Positions 49,672 through 61,561 of a stretch of 64,000 nucleotides of DNA are shown piece after piece (within the stretch, counting starts at the first letter, position 1; every line of letters begins with the position of its first letter). Source of the stretch: Adineta vaga (lineage: Eukaryota > Rotifera); NCBI GenBank assembly GCA_021613535.1, contig CP075493.1, forward strand, positions 5,890,001-5,954,000, read 5' to 3'. A program made the position numbers and the translations under genes. Below the pieces are notes generated by a model that made no database searches, had not been told where the DNA came from, and worked only from the letters and a program-made list of their open reading frames with translations.

Positions 49672-51049
49672 CGTTTTCTTTTTTCAATTCAACATAGTTT
49701 CTGAAATCAAATTCTATATCTATCTAGTAGAAAGAAAGTCTACACAAATGTTGCATGTCTTCTTTTTGCGCTCGCTCTCTCTCCCTCTATTTGAATCTAT
49801 TACCTATAATCTTCTTCCAGTTGCTTCCTTTTTCTCCGTTTTTTCTTCTTCTCTTATCTATCACATTTCTTTTGGTAGCGTCATTCTCATCTTCTTCTTC
49901 TTCTTCTTCTTCTTCTTTCGAGCTCTTTTCCCATTTCTTACAGGTTTTTCTCACACTTATGGAAAGGGTTATGTATGCATGAATAAATATCATATATAAA
50001 TTTACTCCCGCTAAAAGTTTTCAATAAAAGACACGACTCGTTTTTTGTCTTCTCGTCTTACGTTTATTACTAGTATTGTGATTGGTTGTCCATCGGATTA
50101 ACCTTCACACGAAATGTATGAGTAGGAAATCGTAATTGATCATAATTAAAAATATTTGTCAGTAAAATAGGATTAATTCAAAAAACAACAAAATATCATT
50201 AATGGAGAAATCTTTGATGTTTTATTCACTTGAATTACGTTAAGTTATGATCAATACTGAAGATATAGAGAGAATTCTATCGACTTATTTGATAATCTTT
50301 GTTTACGAATAAAGGCAATCTATATGAAGAATTGTTATTTTTTGATGCAACTAGATAGAAAAAAAGTCATGATTAGGTATGATGAGTATAGAATGAAATA
50401 TTCTTCCTGTGTTCTTTTTTAATAATTCCAATGACGTCAAAAGAGAAGTATTCGGTTTGCTTTAATAATTACATGCAATTATGCATAGATACCTCTCTAT
50501 AATATGGACATCAACGTCACTGTCGCTTCTTTCGGTTTTTCTTTAATATATTCATGTTCAATTTCATGTGAGGAAATCAAATCATAGATACTGCTTGCCA
50601 CATATTCTTGTACTTTTATGCGACTATAGAATATCATTATTCTAGAGTATGACATTGCATGATTTCTTTGCAAAGGCGATCGAGATTAGAGAGTTGAAGA
50701 ATAAAAAAAACAGCTTGTTTGCTCTATACACAAAATCTAATCTTCTCAGAAGGCGTGTGAAAGATTATTTTAATCACACGATCGACATCGTTGTTTTTCG
50801 ACAAAATATCACGTTGTGTGATTTGTTCATATAAGATCTTTAACTAAAAATAGTTTATGAATCGTATCATATGTCCAGAAGTGTAAGGTCAAATAGAAAA
50901 GAAAGCTTCAAATGTTATTGACATATTAGTTGTAGTGTATATTTTATCATGAACTACGTATTTATATATATTTGTAATGGTAATTAATCTTTCATTTATT
51001 GGAATTAAAATATCGAAAGAGAAGAAAAGAAAATATCTGATTAAAAGAA
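49672..51049. other. Intergenic region, no gene seen
   Basis: About 1.4 kb between the PPEF start and the TDP2 end. A TTC run at about 49890-49917 is the main repeat. The remainder is AT-rich with no reading frame that shows recognisable protein features. Confidence 0.5.
49890..49917. repeat. TTC trinucleotide microsatellite
   Basis: About nine TTC units lie in the intergenic region upstream of the PPEF start. On either strand they create spurious Ser- or Glu-rich reading frames. Confidence 0.9.
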
Positions 51050-52461
51050 TTATACATCAAAATATGCTTGGATAGCCCAATGATCTGAACAAAAACGTTT
51101 GATGGATGCTAATTTTTCCAGACCTTCTAGTTCGAAATAGACTGGTTTAAATTGAATTGTCTCTTGATTTGATGAACGATAATAGAGACGATCAAATCGT
51201 GCTCGTGGTCGATAGTTATCTGATGGATAATATATATTTGTATTTCGATTCATATCCCATGTATATGTACATTCTTTACGTTTACCAGTTTCAATCCAAA
51301 GATCACAAATACCTAATGGAACGTTGCCTGCTTTTTGCAACTAAAAACAAATATTTCTATGAATATTCTCTAATTAACCGAAAAAAAGAAATCTTACTTC
51401 TTTCTCACGTATATTCAAATCACCACCAAATAAAACGACTCGATTTGCAGGTGCATCAATCATAGATTTAAAACATAGTTTTAATTGTTCAATACGTTCT
51501 TTACTTGCCAATTCTTCTGTACCACTCTCATGATGTGATGTCATTAAATCAATTTCAATCGAATTCTTGTATGTCGTCTATATTTGAAGAAGACAAAGAC
51601 ATTTGAAATATTCTCAAAAATGATTATATTTACATGAACAATGAGGAGATTTCGTTCCATATTTGTTCCTGGATATTTGATAATTTCTGAATTTTGTACT
51701 TGAAATAATTTACGACGAACCAATATCACAACAAAGTATCCTTCAGTATTTCCTAAAGGAATCAAATTACTTTCAATAAGAGATACAATAAAAACGAACC
51801 TGCATATGAGTCATATTCAGGTAAATGATTGCGAATTAAATCAAAAGCGATTGGAATAACTTCTTGAAGAAACACAGCATCAGGTTCTTCACTAGCAAAG
51901 AGAAAGACTTATATGTAGAGATAACTTTTAACAAGAACAAACTATTACCGTTTAATAATATCTACAACACCATGTGTACGTGTTTCAATAGTATTTTCTT
52001 GTTCATCAAGTCCATCGATATTCCATGAAAGTAATTTAAATCGTGTTTTAGTTTTTATTGTTTGAGCATCCATGGGCAATGTCATTGATGTGATATCTTC
52101 TACTTTCGTTCGTTTTGTATTATTTTCGCTTGAATGAAAAATAAATAAATAAATAAATAAATAATCACTTTTATTCCAAATATCGAACTAACATTGTTGC
52201 TTTTTCTACTTTGACTTTAGTTTGTTTCTTCGATGGCTTGGATTTAGATGGTATAGAATTTTGATATGCACTAATTGCACGTTGAAGATTCCATTCATTC
52301 TTTTGTAGCATCATCATTGCTAATCCAGTATCTGTACTTGTGACTGCAGCAAATTCTTTACATGCTGCTAATGCTTCTGCACCACTTAATGGACATTCAA
52401 TGCCATCATCATCGTCTTCACTAGTTGAATTTGATCGATGATGTTTTAGTACTGTAGTCAT
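51050..52461 (-). CDS. TDP2: Tyrosyl-DNA phosphodiesterase 2 (TDP2)
   Basis: TDP2 removes 5'-phosphotyrosyl adducts left on DNA by trapped topoisomerase II. Exon 1 (52193-52461) encodes a Ser/Asp-rich start and a UBA-like helical domain (ALAACKEFAAVTSTDTGLAMMMLQ...). The endonuclease/exonuclease/phosphatase domain follows over several short exons with the family motifs in order: LLSWNIDGL (metal-binding Asn), FLQEVI (metal-binding Glu), MTSHHES, GGDLNIR (catalytic Asp and Asn) and, near the C-terminus, CSDHWAI (catalytic His). These four motif blocks are the signature that separates TDP2 from other EEP enzymes. The C-terminus matches the family end, so the gene looks intact. An AAAT run (about 52137-52164) lies in the first intron. 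The role is nuclear DNA repair, by family. Confidence 0.93.
52137..52164. repeat. AAAT tetranucleotide microsatellite in a TDP2 intron
   Basis: About seven AAAT units fill the intron between the first and second TDP2 exons. Confidence 0.9.
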
Positions 52462-53932
52462 TGTTGAATTGAAAATGAAATGAAAAGAGAAAATGTTTGT
52501 CCATTATATATATATATATGTCGGAACGGAATGGATTTCCAAACCAATAATATTCAGCATGTCGATGACTAGCGACCTCGTTTGGTTTATTAGCTAGATT
52601 GTATCTGCGAATATGATGAAAACGAAAATATTGAGAATAGAATAGAAAAAGTGAACATAAATCTCGTGATCATGACGACACATATTTCGTATTTTTATAT
52701 TCAATTGTTTCTAATTATATTATTATGTTCAATGGAGATGAAAAGACGCTTAGTCATTGAGAGAGAAGCAGGTAGGTAGCTGACCTCATAGAACTGTCAG
52801 AAACGATAACTCCAATAATTTCCGTATGCAAAATCATCTCATTTGTTCTCTTTGATTGATATCATATATTCTTGACATGGCATAGATTCACTTAAATAGA
52901 AGATATTCAATGCATGGAGAAGATATGATTCTTTAGGATGAAAACAGATCAACTTTATAATAAATTTCAAAAACTTGTACTCAGATCTTGTACAGTATAA
53001 ATTGTATCTACAGCAGTTGTTGACTCTCGGAAACACATGAATGGCTAGTATCTTCTATTTTCGAATTCAACCATGACAAATGAGTAATTACATCGAAAAG
53101 TTCACTATCATCGCATTCTGACAGTTTTCCTAGGCCTAAAAACAATATTCGAAATAATAATCTATATTGTAAGATATTATATTACGAAATACTCAAAATG
53201 ACTTAGTTTTGCTAAAGATTTCTCGAGATTTGAAAAGGAGGAATTTAAATATGATCAGGAAAGACTACATTTTTTAGCTAACAACAATTTTTGATCTACC
53301 TCAAAACATGTTATTGTAATGTTTACAATGGTTTTTCATCACCTGTTCGATAATCAAAGCAAGGTGTTGACGTTAAACAACAGGTGGCATGTTTGTAAAG
53401 AGCAATTTAATGCTAAATTGCATGTGGAATGAAATGACGAAGGTAAGGTTAAGTGCACAACCACATTATTTTTATTACACGAATAGCTAGGTACTGCAGT
53501 AGTTTGACCTAAATGTCTCATAATGTAAAAGTGGGAATAAATGTTATCAATTATATGTATTTCTGCATAGTGAACAAGGTAAATGATGTTATCAGAAATA
53601 TTTTACTTTCTCTCTCTTGGTTTTTGTTAGACGACGAATGAAAGTTGTGCATAATCTTTCATCCTGAAATCTTGATTTTAATTATCTTAGAAAATAAATA
53701 AAGTTAAAATCGTCTTTTCTTGTGAGAGCTTGTATACAAATTGAATGTCAGAGGCGAGTCTCGCACTATTTCCATATCGCGTTTCGATCAAGTTTTCCTG
53801 TACCCGATCGTTCATGAAATAATCGTGAAACAAAATAAGAACTTTTCATGCATATTTCGAGAAAGAAAGTGAGACTAAAATTCATATTTATCACGATTGA
53901 TAAAACAAAAAAAGAACAAATACAATTATTAT
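52462..53932. other. Intergenic region, no gene seen
   Basis: About 1.5 kb containing the TDP2 promoter and the 3' flank of the VWA7-like gene. A TATATA run lies just upstream of TDP2 (about 52506-52520). No coding sequence was recognised on either strand. Confidence 0.5.
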
Positions 53933-56540
53933 TTAACTACTACAGAAAGGTGTGAGTAAAATGAGATTAGAGCTGACTTCTGTAATTGGTGTTTCTTCAT
54001 AAGGTTTATCTTCCATATATAATGTTACCGACTTGTAATTGGACACTTTTGTTGTAGTGGCACTACTACTTACAGGTGCACTGACGGTAAATGTGAAGAT
54101 AGAATTTGTTATGTTGGTTCTATTTTCATAGAACATATTGGAAACCGTTAGTTGATCTGTAATATTATTGGAACTAGCAATTTCATAGGGTAAAATACAT
54201 AGTTCAGATGTATTCAATAATTTCAATGTATCTGTTATGCATAATGTAACATTCAGAGTAGTTGATGCTCGATTATAGATAGTAAACGTCATATTGAGAC
54301 TGCTATTACCAGTTATAATGTACGGTTGATTGATAATATCAATTTTGATTGTAGTAGGGGAAATGATTTGTGTCGTTTGATGTTGAAATTTGTTACCATT
54401 GCTAAGATTAATCATAGTTAACATTCGAAAATCAACATCAGGCACTTGAATTGGTGTTATGAAACCATTTTTTCCAAATGTTGTTGCTTGAAGTTCATTG
54501 ATAACAACACCAAGATTATTTATTAACTTAACTGAACCATTTCGAATATCTGCAGGTAAATCTTCACATACAGTAAGTAGAACAAGATCTGTCTGATTGA
54601 TTAATGGTGCATCTTTTAATGGCATATATTCAATAGCTTCTCTGTTATGTATTTCACATAATTTTGTTGTACAAGAAAGTGAACTATCACTACTTAGTTC
54701 AATATTATGCTTATCTTTATAATATGAACGAAGTTTCCATGTACTTGCTGTCACATTCTCTATCTTATATAATCGAAAAAAATTAGTCGAAGCTATAAGT
54801 GTTGGTGTAATAAGATTTTCCTTTGAATCAATAAGTTCAATAGAACCGGATAAATTTCTAGTTGAACTAATATCAATATTTAATGTAGTCGTTGTTTCAT
54901 CTACTTCGAATGTTAAATTGGTTGGTCCCGCTAAATTGATTGTAAGTAAAGATTGAGCTCGTTCTAAACGACGCATGACATAGTCTGCAGTGGCATTTGC
55001 ATCCCTTGATTGAATTCCAATGGTGAATCCACCAGTGGCCGAAGCCAAATCACGTCCATCGGACCCATCAAGTACTTCTTCACTAACAACTGTGGAAGAA
55101 AGTTGACGTTTTCGTCGACCATAGTATCCATAATTAACATAAAAAGAGTAAACACGAGCATCCAAGTCAAATGCTTTGTTAAGTACTTGACTTCTTAGGA
55201 AGGCATCTTTTGCTGGAGCATCCGTAAATGTGAATACACTAGATTCACGTTCACAGACACTTAATGCTGCATCTAATCCATGATAGTATAATTCAGGTAA
55301 ATCACCACCACCATTAGCTGTCAGTGCAGAAATAGCATCAATCAATACCTAGAATATACAAGACGTGAACTAAATCAACTCAATGAACTGTTCAAACCTG
55401 TGGGTCTGTTGTAATGAGAAGTGGTCCAAATTCAGGATCATTGAATGGAGATAAAATATAAGTTTTTGGACGAAGTATTGCAGAATCACCAGTTGTACTT
55501 TGTACAATTCGAATAGCCATTTGTTTGACGAGTTCAATATATGGAGACATACTACCTGTTGTATCAATTGCAATAGCAAGACTAGTAGTATCAAAGCCAA
55601 GAAAATGTCCAAATTTAGTATCACCCACTTTTCCCCATAGTTTAGATAGACTTTGTTTTGTTGCTTGGTAGGCAACTTGAGCTGCATCATAATGATACTT
55701 TGTTCCATGATCAGAAGTTGTGTCATCTTTGTTAATACCATAACCAACGGCTTCTTCATCTGTTGTTTTATCTTTCGAACCACCATGACTACATTTGCCT
55801 TTTGGTTTACTTGCAAGACCTGTCAGACCAAAATAACCACTGGTTAACCAACCATTTTCAATTATTTCAGGTAAGATATTATTCGTTGCACAACTTGCAT
55901 CAGTACAATTACTACATGTTGCCATGCTCTTAGGAGCATATTTACCAAGCGCAGTACCACTACCAATATTTGCATTCGTTTCACGTCGTCCAAGTTCAAT
56001 CCAATTTGAATGTGCATAAAAATCCTGCATTGTATGCATAGCTTCGCCGAATGAATTTCGTGCACCGTACATACTGTCTGCCTCCAAGTTCGTCTCAGCT
56101 GCATTTAATCGCATGGCTACCAATCCTGATCCTGCTGTAAAACTTTCACTATCGAAATGTGCTCGTTCGCTATAAAACTCTCTGCCATCAATAAAGACGT
56201 TTCCAGTGCAAATAGCATAAACAGCTGAACGAAATGTACTACTTATGTGAAGTCGTTTAACTTCGTTGTTAATCGTTTTAAAATCTGCTTTTACATTGGG
56301 ACAAACACCTGTCGAACTTCCAATACCATCTAATCCGATAGCGTCATGAACAGCTATCAAATAATCAGCTGCAATTCGTAGAAGTGCACATTCAGTTATG
56401 GCATAATGTGATGTACCACGCGATGACGTTCCTGTACTCGTCAAGGGAACAAATCCACCCCATCCAGCAGTAAAACATTCTCCATGACGAATCACTATTG
56501 CTATCCAGATAACAATAATATTCAATAAGTATAGCTTCAT
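53933..56540 (-). CDS. Secreted VWA7-like protein (Het-C-like N-terminus plus von Willebrand A domain)
   Basis: Two exons (55398-56540 and 53933-55348) separated by a 49-bp intron encode about 852 residues. A signal peptide (MKLYLLNIIVIWIAIVIRHGEC) is followed by a domain containing AMHTMQDFYAHSNWIELG, the histidine-containing motif shared by Het-C-type proteins and animal VWA7. The von Willebrand A domain follows with the metal-ion-dependent adhesion motif DTTGSMS, then a beta-rich C-terminal part with many N-glycosylation sequons. A dibasic RRKR site near 55100 could be a furin site. The function of VWA7 is not established; metal-dependent ligand binding outside the cell is inferred from the MIDAS motif. 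No C-terminal transmembrane helix is obvious, though the last residues (LILLTPFCSS) are hydrophobic. Confidence 0.87.
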
Positions 56541-57108
56541 TTATTCAATTCGATTGAATTTTGAATTGGAATAATTCTGTTCTTTTTCTTACAAACAGTC
56601 TTCTCAAATTGACAAGTCGTATGAACGACGAATGGCCTATACCTTTAATATTTATACCCTCTTATTTTATAGCAAATAAAAAGGATAGCAAAACTGGAAG
56701 GACAAAATAGTCAGATACTTGACTCATATGAGTACAAGAGACATGTTTTTGAATGTAAATTTTATGAAAACTATTTGACGTCATACACCTTTATTGACTA
56801 GTCATGCATCGTCAATTATTTATAATCAATGGCGAAGAGAAGATACGCATCAATATCTTGATCAGAATAAGGAAGTGATATTCATCAAACTGTCATCTTC
56901 TTTTTGTCACATAAACAAAGTTTTGGTATTATCAAAATCATATAATATTTTAAAAATCATGCACAAACGAATAATCATGAACTAAATTCATTGCTACTTA
57001 ATTGTATTGCGCGAAATCAACTGTAAACATAATATTATAAATATTCTTCTATTCATAACGTCTTTCTAATATTTGTGAAAATGTTTATGTATACAAGGTG
57101 AGTAGTTC
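56541..57108. other. Intergenic region between divergent genes
   Basis: About 570 bp between the divergent starts of the VWA7-like gene and the small membrane protein, so it should contain both promoters. A TATTTATACC stretch near 56650 is a TATA-box candidate for the minus-strand gene, about 110 bp from its start codon. No coding region is supported. Confidence 0.45.
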
Positions 57109-57746
57109 ATGACTTCTCGATTTTATATCCATTTAACTTCATCAACTAGTTTGGCATCAATCTGTATCATTACTGCTGGTCTACTTGGTCTGATAGTAAC
57201 TATCGTTCCTTCTCTCATACCAATATTTTTAAAAGAAGATCGATCACCATACTATGGTAAATAATTATCATGTCCTTTCTTGTTTATTCTTTTACTTGAA
57301 ATTGGTCTGTAGGAAGTATGCCATTTAGTGCAAGTTATCAATTAAGTAATGGAACTGTTTCCATTGGATCTCTTTCTGATAGTCAACGTACTCATATTCA
57401 CACTCAAGTAGTTAGAAAATTTGAAGTAATCATGATCTGTGTATCTATGATTTTAGTTATCAAATATTGCCATTAAAACAGTGGATATTAGTATAAGTTC
57501 AGCAACGATTATCAGTCCGACACAATCAAAACAGTAGGATTAGTTCTTTCTATCTTTACTCTGATAAAAGCACTTTTTCATATTCTCGATAGTACATTGG
57601 TTCGTCGTCAAACAAGTTCACAACAAATACTTCAACTGAATGGAATTGTTCATGCTCGCGAAGGATGTTTGAGAAAATGTTTAGTTGATTTTGTCAAACA
57701 ATTCAAATCATCTCTTTGCACAATATCATTGACATTAACACAATGA
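57109..57746 (+). CDS. Small two-helix membrane protein, unknown function
   Basis: Three exons (57109-57256, 57313-57425, 57492-57746) give about 171 residues from an ATG (MTSRFYIHLTSS). There are two hydrophobic segments, one near residues 13-40 (SICIITAGLLGLIVTIVPSLIPIF) and one near 108-125 (GLVLSIFTLIKALFHI), separated by a soluble loop with one NGT sequon. A basic, cysteine-containing C-terminus follows. I do not recognise the family. An upstream ATG at about 57081 (MFMYT) precedes a GTGAGT donor and might be an alternative or additional first exon. It ends about 70 bp before the RasGEF start; no splice path joining the two was found, so they are treated as separate. Confidence 0.5.
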
Positions 57747-57817
57747 ACATAACAACAAAACATGTTTTTTTTTAGCGGGATTTCTATTTTTTTCTCTTTC
57801 AATACTATTATTTTCAT

Positions 57818-58712
57818 ATGTTTCCAATAAAATCCGACGTAGGTATATCCTCTGAAACTTCGATTAATATCGAATATAAATATGAAAAAGATGATATTCG
57901 ACAATATCGTGCGATAGAGATTGCTAATGAACTAACATTCATCAATCAAAACTTATTACGACGTATTAAACCAGAAGAATTACTCAATCTTGCTTTTTTA
58001 TCTACAGAAAAGGTTCGTTAAGGGAAGATTCAATTCTACTCATTCGATATTTTTTTTGATAAATAGAAAATTCTTGCACCAAATATAACAACGATGCTTG
58101 AATTTTATGAACGAACAATTCTCCTATTTGCTACACAAATATTAAGACATCAAACAGATAAACAACGTGCATCTGTGATCATTCATTTGTTTTCGGTAGA
58201 ATAAAACAGACATTATAAAATCTTGTGTGTAATTATCAACTTCGCTTAGGTTATACAACAATTATATATAAAAAATCATGATATACATAGTATTCGTATT
58301 ATCTTAGCAACATTTGATCATCCATCTGTGTTTCGATTACGTGAAACATGGAGAATTTTTCGACGAGAAAATCCGAATTTTTACACGTAAAGAATACGTT
58401 TCCCAATAGAAAAATCTCGATAATTCTGATTTTAGAGCATTCAAATATCTTTGGAATGTTCTCAGTCAAGAGAATAATTGGTCTGACTATCGTTTATGGT
58501 TGGAAGAAAAATTCATTAAAGATTGTTCAAAGAAAAAACAACCTATGTTACTATTTATCGGTTATTTATTATCCAAGATGATTACAGATCATTATCGATA
58601 TTATCAAATCTTTCCTACGCATTCAGACAAGGAAATTTCATCACGTATTCATCAAACTCTTGTTGAATATATAAAATCATCTCCAAAACAGGTTTTATTG
58701 ATAAAAAAATAA
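57818..58712 (+). CDS. Minimal RasGEF-domain protein (CDC25 homology)
   Basis: Four exons (57818-58012, 58067-58195, 58250-58386, 58436-58712) encode about 245 residues, almost exactly one RasGEF catalytic domain. Features of the family are AIEIANELTFINQNLLRRIKPEELL (the opening helix pair), then a helix like the one before the Nfns region, and FDHPSVFRLRETWRIF, which corresponds to the segment where Ras-contacting residues and the RLxxTW motif lie. RasGEFs exchange GDP for GTP on Ras/Rap. No REM domain, PH, DH or targeting module is visible, which is unusual because most RasGEFs need a REM motif for stability. The sequence is divergent, so activity is uncertain. The stop lies 20 bp from the convergent NTPDase stop. 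Confidence 0.75.
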
Positions 58713-58731
58713 GCAATCATTGAAATCTAAT

Positions 58732-60485
58732 TTAATAATCTCGATATCGACGCATAAAATAAAAAAATGTAAAACCCATGATTGCACTCACAAGTAGGAA
58801 AAATGAACATAAAAATACGAAACCACCAAATTCGCCTTTAGTTAATAAACGTGCTGGACGATATTCTGGTTCTAAATAATTCGTTTGATTAATCATATAA
58901 CCTAATGTCCAACCGATTTCATTATTATCAATTGTTTTAATAATATGAAAATTCTTTAAATTACCATCATTCATTCCATAACCATATTCAAATAAAGTCC
59001 AATGATACATTGAATTAAAACATAATACTACAAATTATTAAAACAAAAACAAAAATATCATCGAAAGAAATCTTACATGATCGATATTTATCTGGTTTTG
59101 AAACATCCGACCATGGTTGTTGACATATTCCTTTCATTGCTGTTTTGATTTGAGTAAGATTTGTTGTATTAAAATCATAGTTTCCATCTTTATTTGGTAA
59201 TAAAGTAACATTTTGAGCAAGATTATTAAATGTTGAATACCAAGCTGAAATAGCAATGAATTTAAGTGATGATTCAATTGGTTTTGGTTGATAGACATTA
59301 TCAAAACTACAAGTTGTAAAAGTACATTCAGATGTATTAAAACGTTGTTGTATATTTACAACACATTCATTATAGTTTCCTGTCCCTCTAGAAGGAATAA
59401 AAGTAAAGATTTTGAAGAATAGAGAAAAACAAAAACAAATTCTACATGAATGTAAAATACGATGTTTCATTGAATTGTGGTAATGGTGCCGATCGATTTC
59501 GAACGCAAGGTAATGCAAAAATATCATTATATGTAAAATTTTGTTCAAAACCATTTTGTAAACATGGATCATAAATAATTTCCGATCCACCTGCTTTATT
59601 GATTATCTGACCAAGATAAACATAACGAAATTGTTCAGCACCATTACATAAATATGAATGTGAATAAATATCATATTCAGTATCAAATAAACTCATATTA
59701 AAACGATCATATGTCGCATTCGGTGAATAAAAACTCAATTGTGTACTAGCACCTTTGATAAAAACAACAAAGTACAGATGTATCTGAATTAAAGATCAAA
59801 TAACTATTTAAATATACCTCCCATATCTGTTACACCATATGTTTGTGATGGAATATTATTAATAAATAATTCTTCCAGAAGAATATTTGTTGATATCCAG
59901 CCGGATAAACCTTCTTCAGCGCCACTAATAATTCGAACTTGTTGTTCGGGTGCTTTAAAAAGAAGATCAAGGGAACTGAAATATGTACGTGTTCCGTTCA
60001 ATAATGCATTCGTATACGTCGCATTTTTCATTTCAAAGAGACGAAGACCAGCTGTAGCACCAAGAAAAATAAGTGCGCGATTTTTACGAGTAGACGGTAT
60101 AACATCTATACAAGTCATCATTGCTGAGTTAAAATAGGACTTGATATTTTCCTCAGTTGGATCGCTGATCGATGTAATTGCACCGGTAGGACTACACGAT
60201 TTAATTTGAGTAACACGAGATGTCAATCCAAGTCCATTGGATTTATCTGCTGGCCAACTAAACAGAAAAAAACGGTAGTTTTACATAGACGAACGAGAAT
60301 ATCCTTTACGTATAGACAAAAATTTTTGAATGTGTAGAACCAGCATCGATAACAACTGCATAATCTTGAAATGGTGATAATTTCGTTTGCCAAAGAACAA
60401 TCAATGTGATTAAACCAGCAATGGAAAGAGCACCAAGAATGAGTGCTACAGGACAAAGAAGTTTTATTCGTGTCGGTATCACCAT
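58732..60485 (-). CDS. Ecto-nucleoside triphosphate diphosphohydrolase (CD39/ENTPD family)
   Basis: Cell-surface enzymes of this family hydrolyse extracellular ATP/ADP to AMP and so control purinergic signalling. At least five exons encode about 500 residues. An N-terminal transmembrane helix (CPVALILGALSIAGLITLIVL) and a C-terminal one (FGGFVFLCSFFLLVSAIMGFTFFYF) flank a large extracellular domain, the topology of ENTPD1/2/3/8. The apyrase conserved regions are visible in order: DAGSTHSK (ACR1), LGATAGLR (ACR2), ISGAEEGLSGWIS (ACR3) and TDMGGASTQL (ACR4). Multiple NxS/T sequons and paired cysteines (CTFTTC and others) fit an extracellular glycoprotein. The start ATG at 60485 gives the expected short cytoplasmic leader. 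The gene looks intact; which paralogue it is cannot be decided by eye. Confidence 0.93.
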
Positions 60486-61561
60486 TTCATCGATTTGATT
60501 TTATCTGCAAGAATAAAATTTTTATGTTTAATGATTCAATAATAAAGACACAGAAAAAAAAACGATTTCTTTCCATGAGCAAACTAACAAGTATATATTA
60601 ATCTCGATAGATTATAAGTAAGATGAAACCTAATACAATATTTATCCTATAATGGATATCTGTATTTATCACCAAAATATCTTTCATTCTGTTTTCACTT
60701 CGAACATATTGACTGAAATTTTCATAATAAATACTTTTGACATTTAAATTAAAGAAGTGTATAATCCATTGATCTAATTTGAAATCATCATTATTGGAAA
60801 TTGAATACTTAATGTCGATGATTGATATACAGTATATTACAACATATTAATGATGGAAAGAGGAGAGACATGTTTCTTGTAATGTACATTTAATAGACGT
60901 GTATTTTATGTTGATTATTTCTTACTTAAAAGGTCATTGAAGTTTTTATATAAAGACCATGAATGATTTATCGAACCTATCAAGATTGACGAGAAACAAT
61001 TCTAATATGGTTGAGAATTTTTGTTTAGAAAAAAAACTCACAGTGAGTAAAAACGTTTACTGAGTATATCAAAAAACGAAACTGCGAGTGAAGATAAGAT
61101 AGAAATATGAAATGATATAGACGATATATAAAACTTTAGTCTGAGATTAGAAAAGTCAACTATTCGTCATTGATAGATACGAATTGAACTTAAGTCGAAT
61201 TGTAACTCAATGTAAATCTGCGCGATTTTTGATGATTAGATTCCAGATCTAATTAAACAACTAAACACGATAGATGGCGTTAGTTGATAATTATTTTCTA
61301 CTTTATTTTGAAAATCTATTCTAATCGATTTGTAGATCTATTTTCTCAATAATGAAATTCTTTTGACAAAATCTTAACAAACTTTTCAAATATCTAACAA
61401 TTAATTGATTATTAAAATGAACCAATCAACTATCTTTACTTCTTTGTTCACTATTCCATCAGAACAGCAAAGAGAGCAGAGAGACAGAAAAAAAATCGAA
61501 ATCGTTTCAAACACGTTTTCTTTCTGATGAATATATACTAGTCATTCATTCCAGTAATATT
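60486..61561. other. Intergenic region between divergent NTPDase and PWWP genes
   Basis: About 1.1 kb of AT-rich sequence holding the promoters of both flanking genes. No coding region is supported and no clear repeat is present. Confidence 0.5.
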
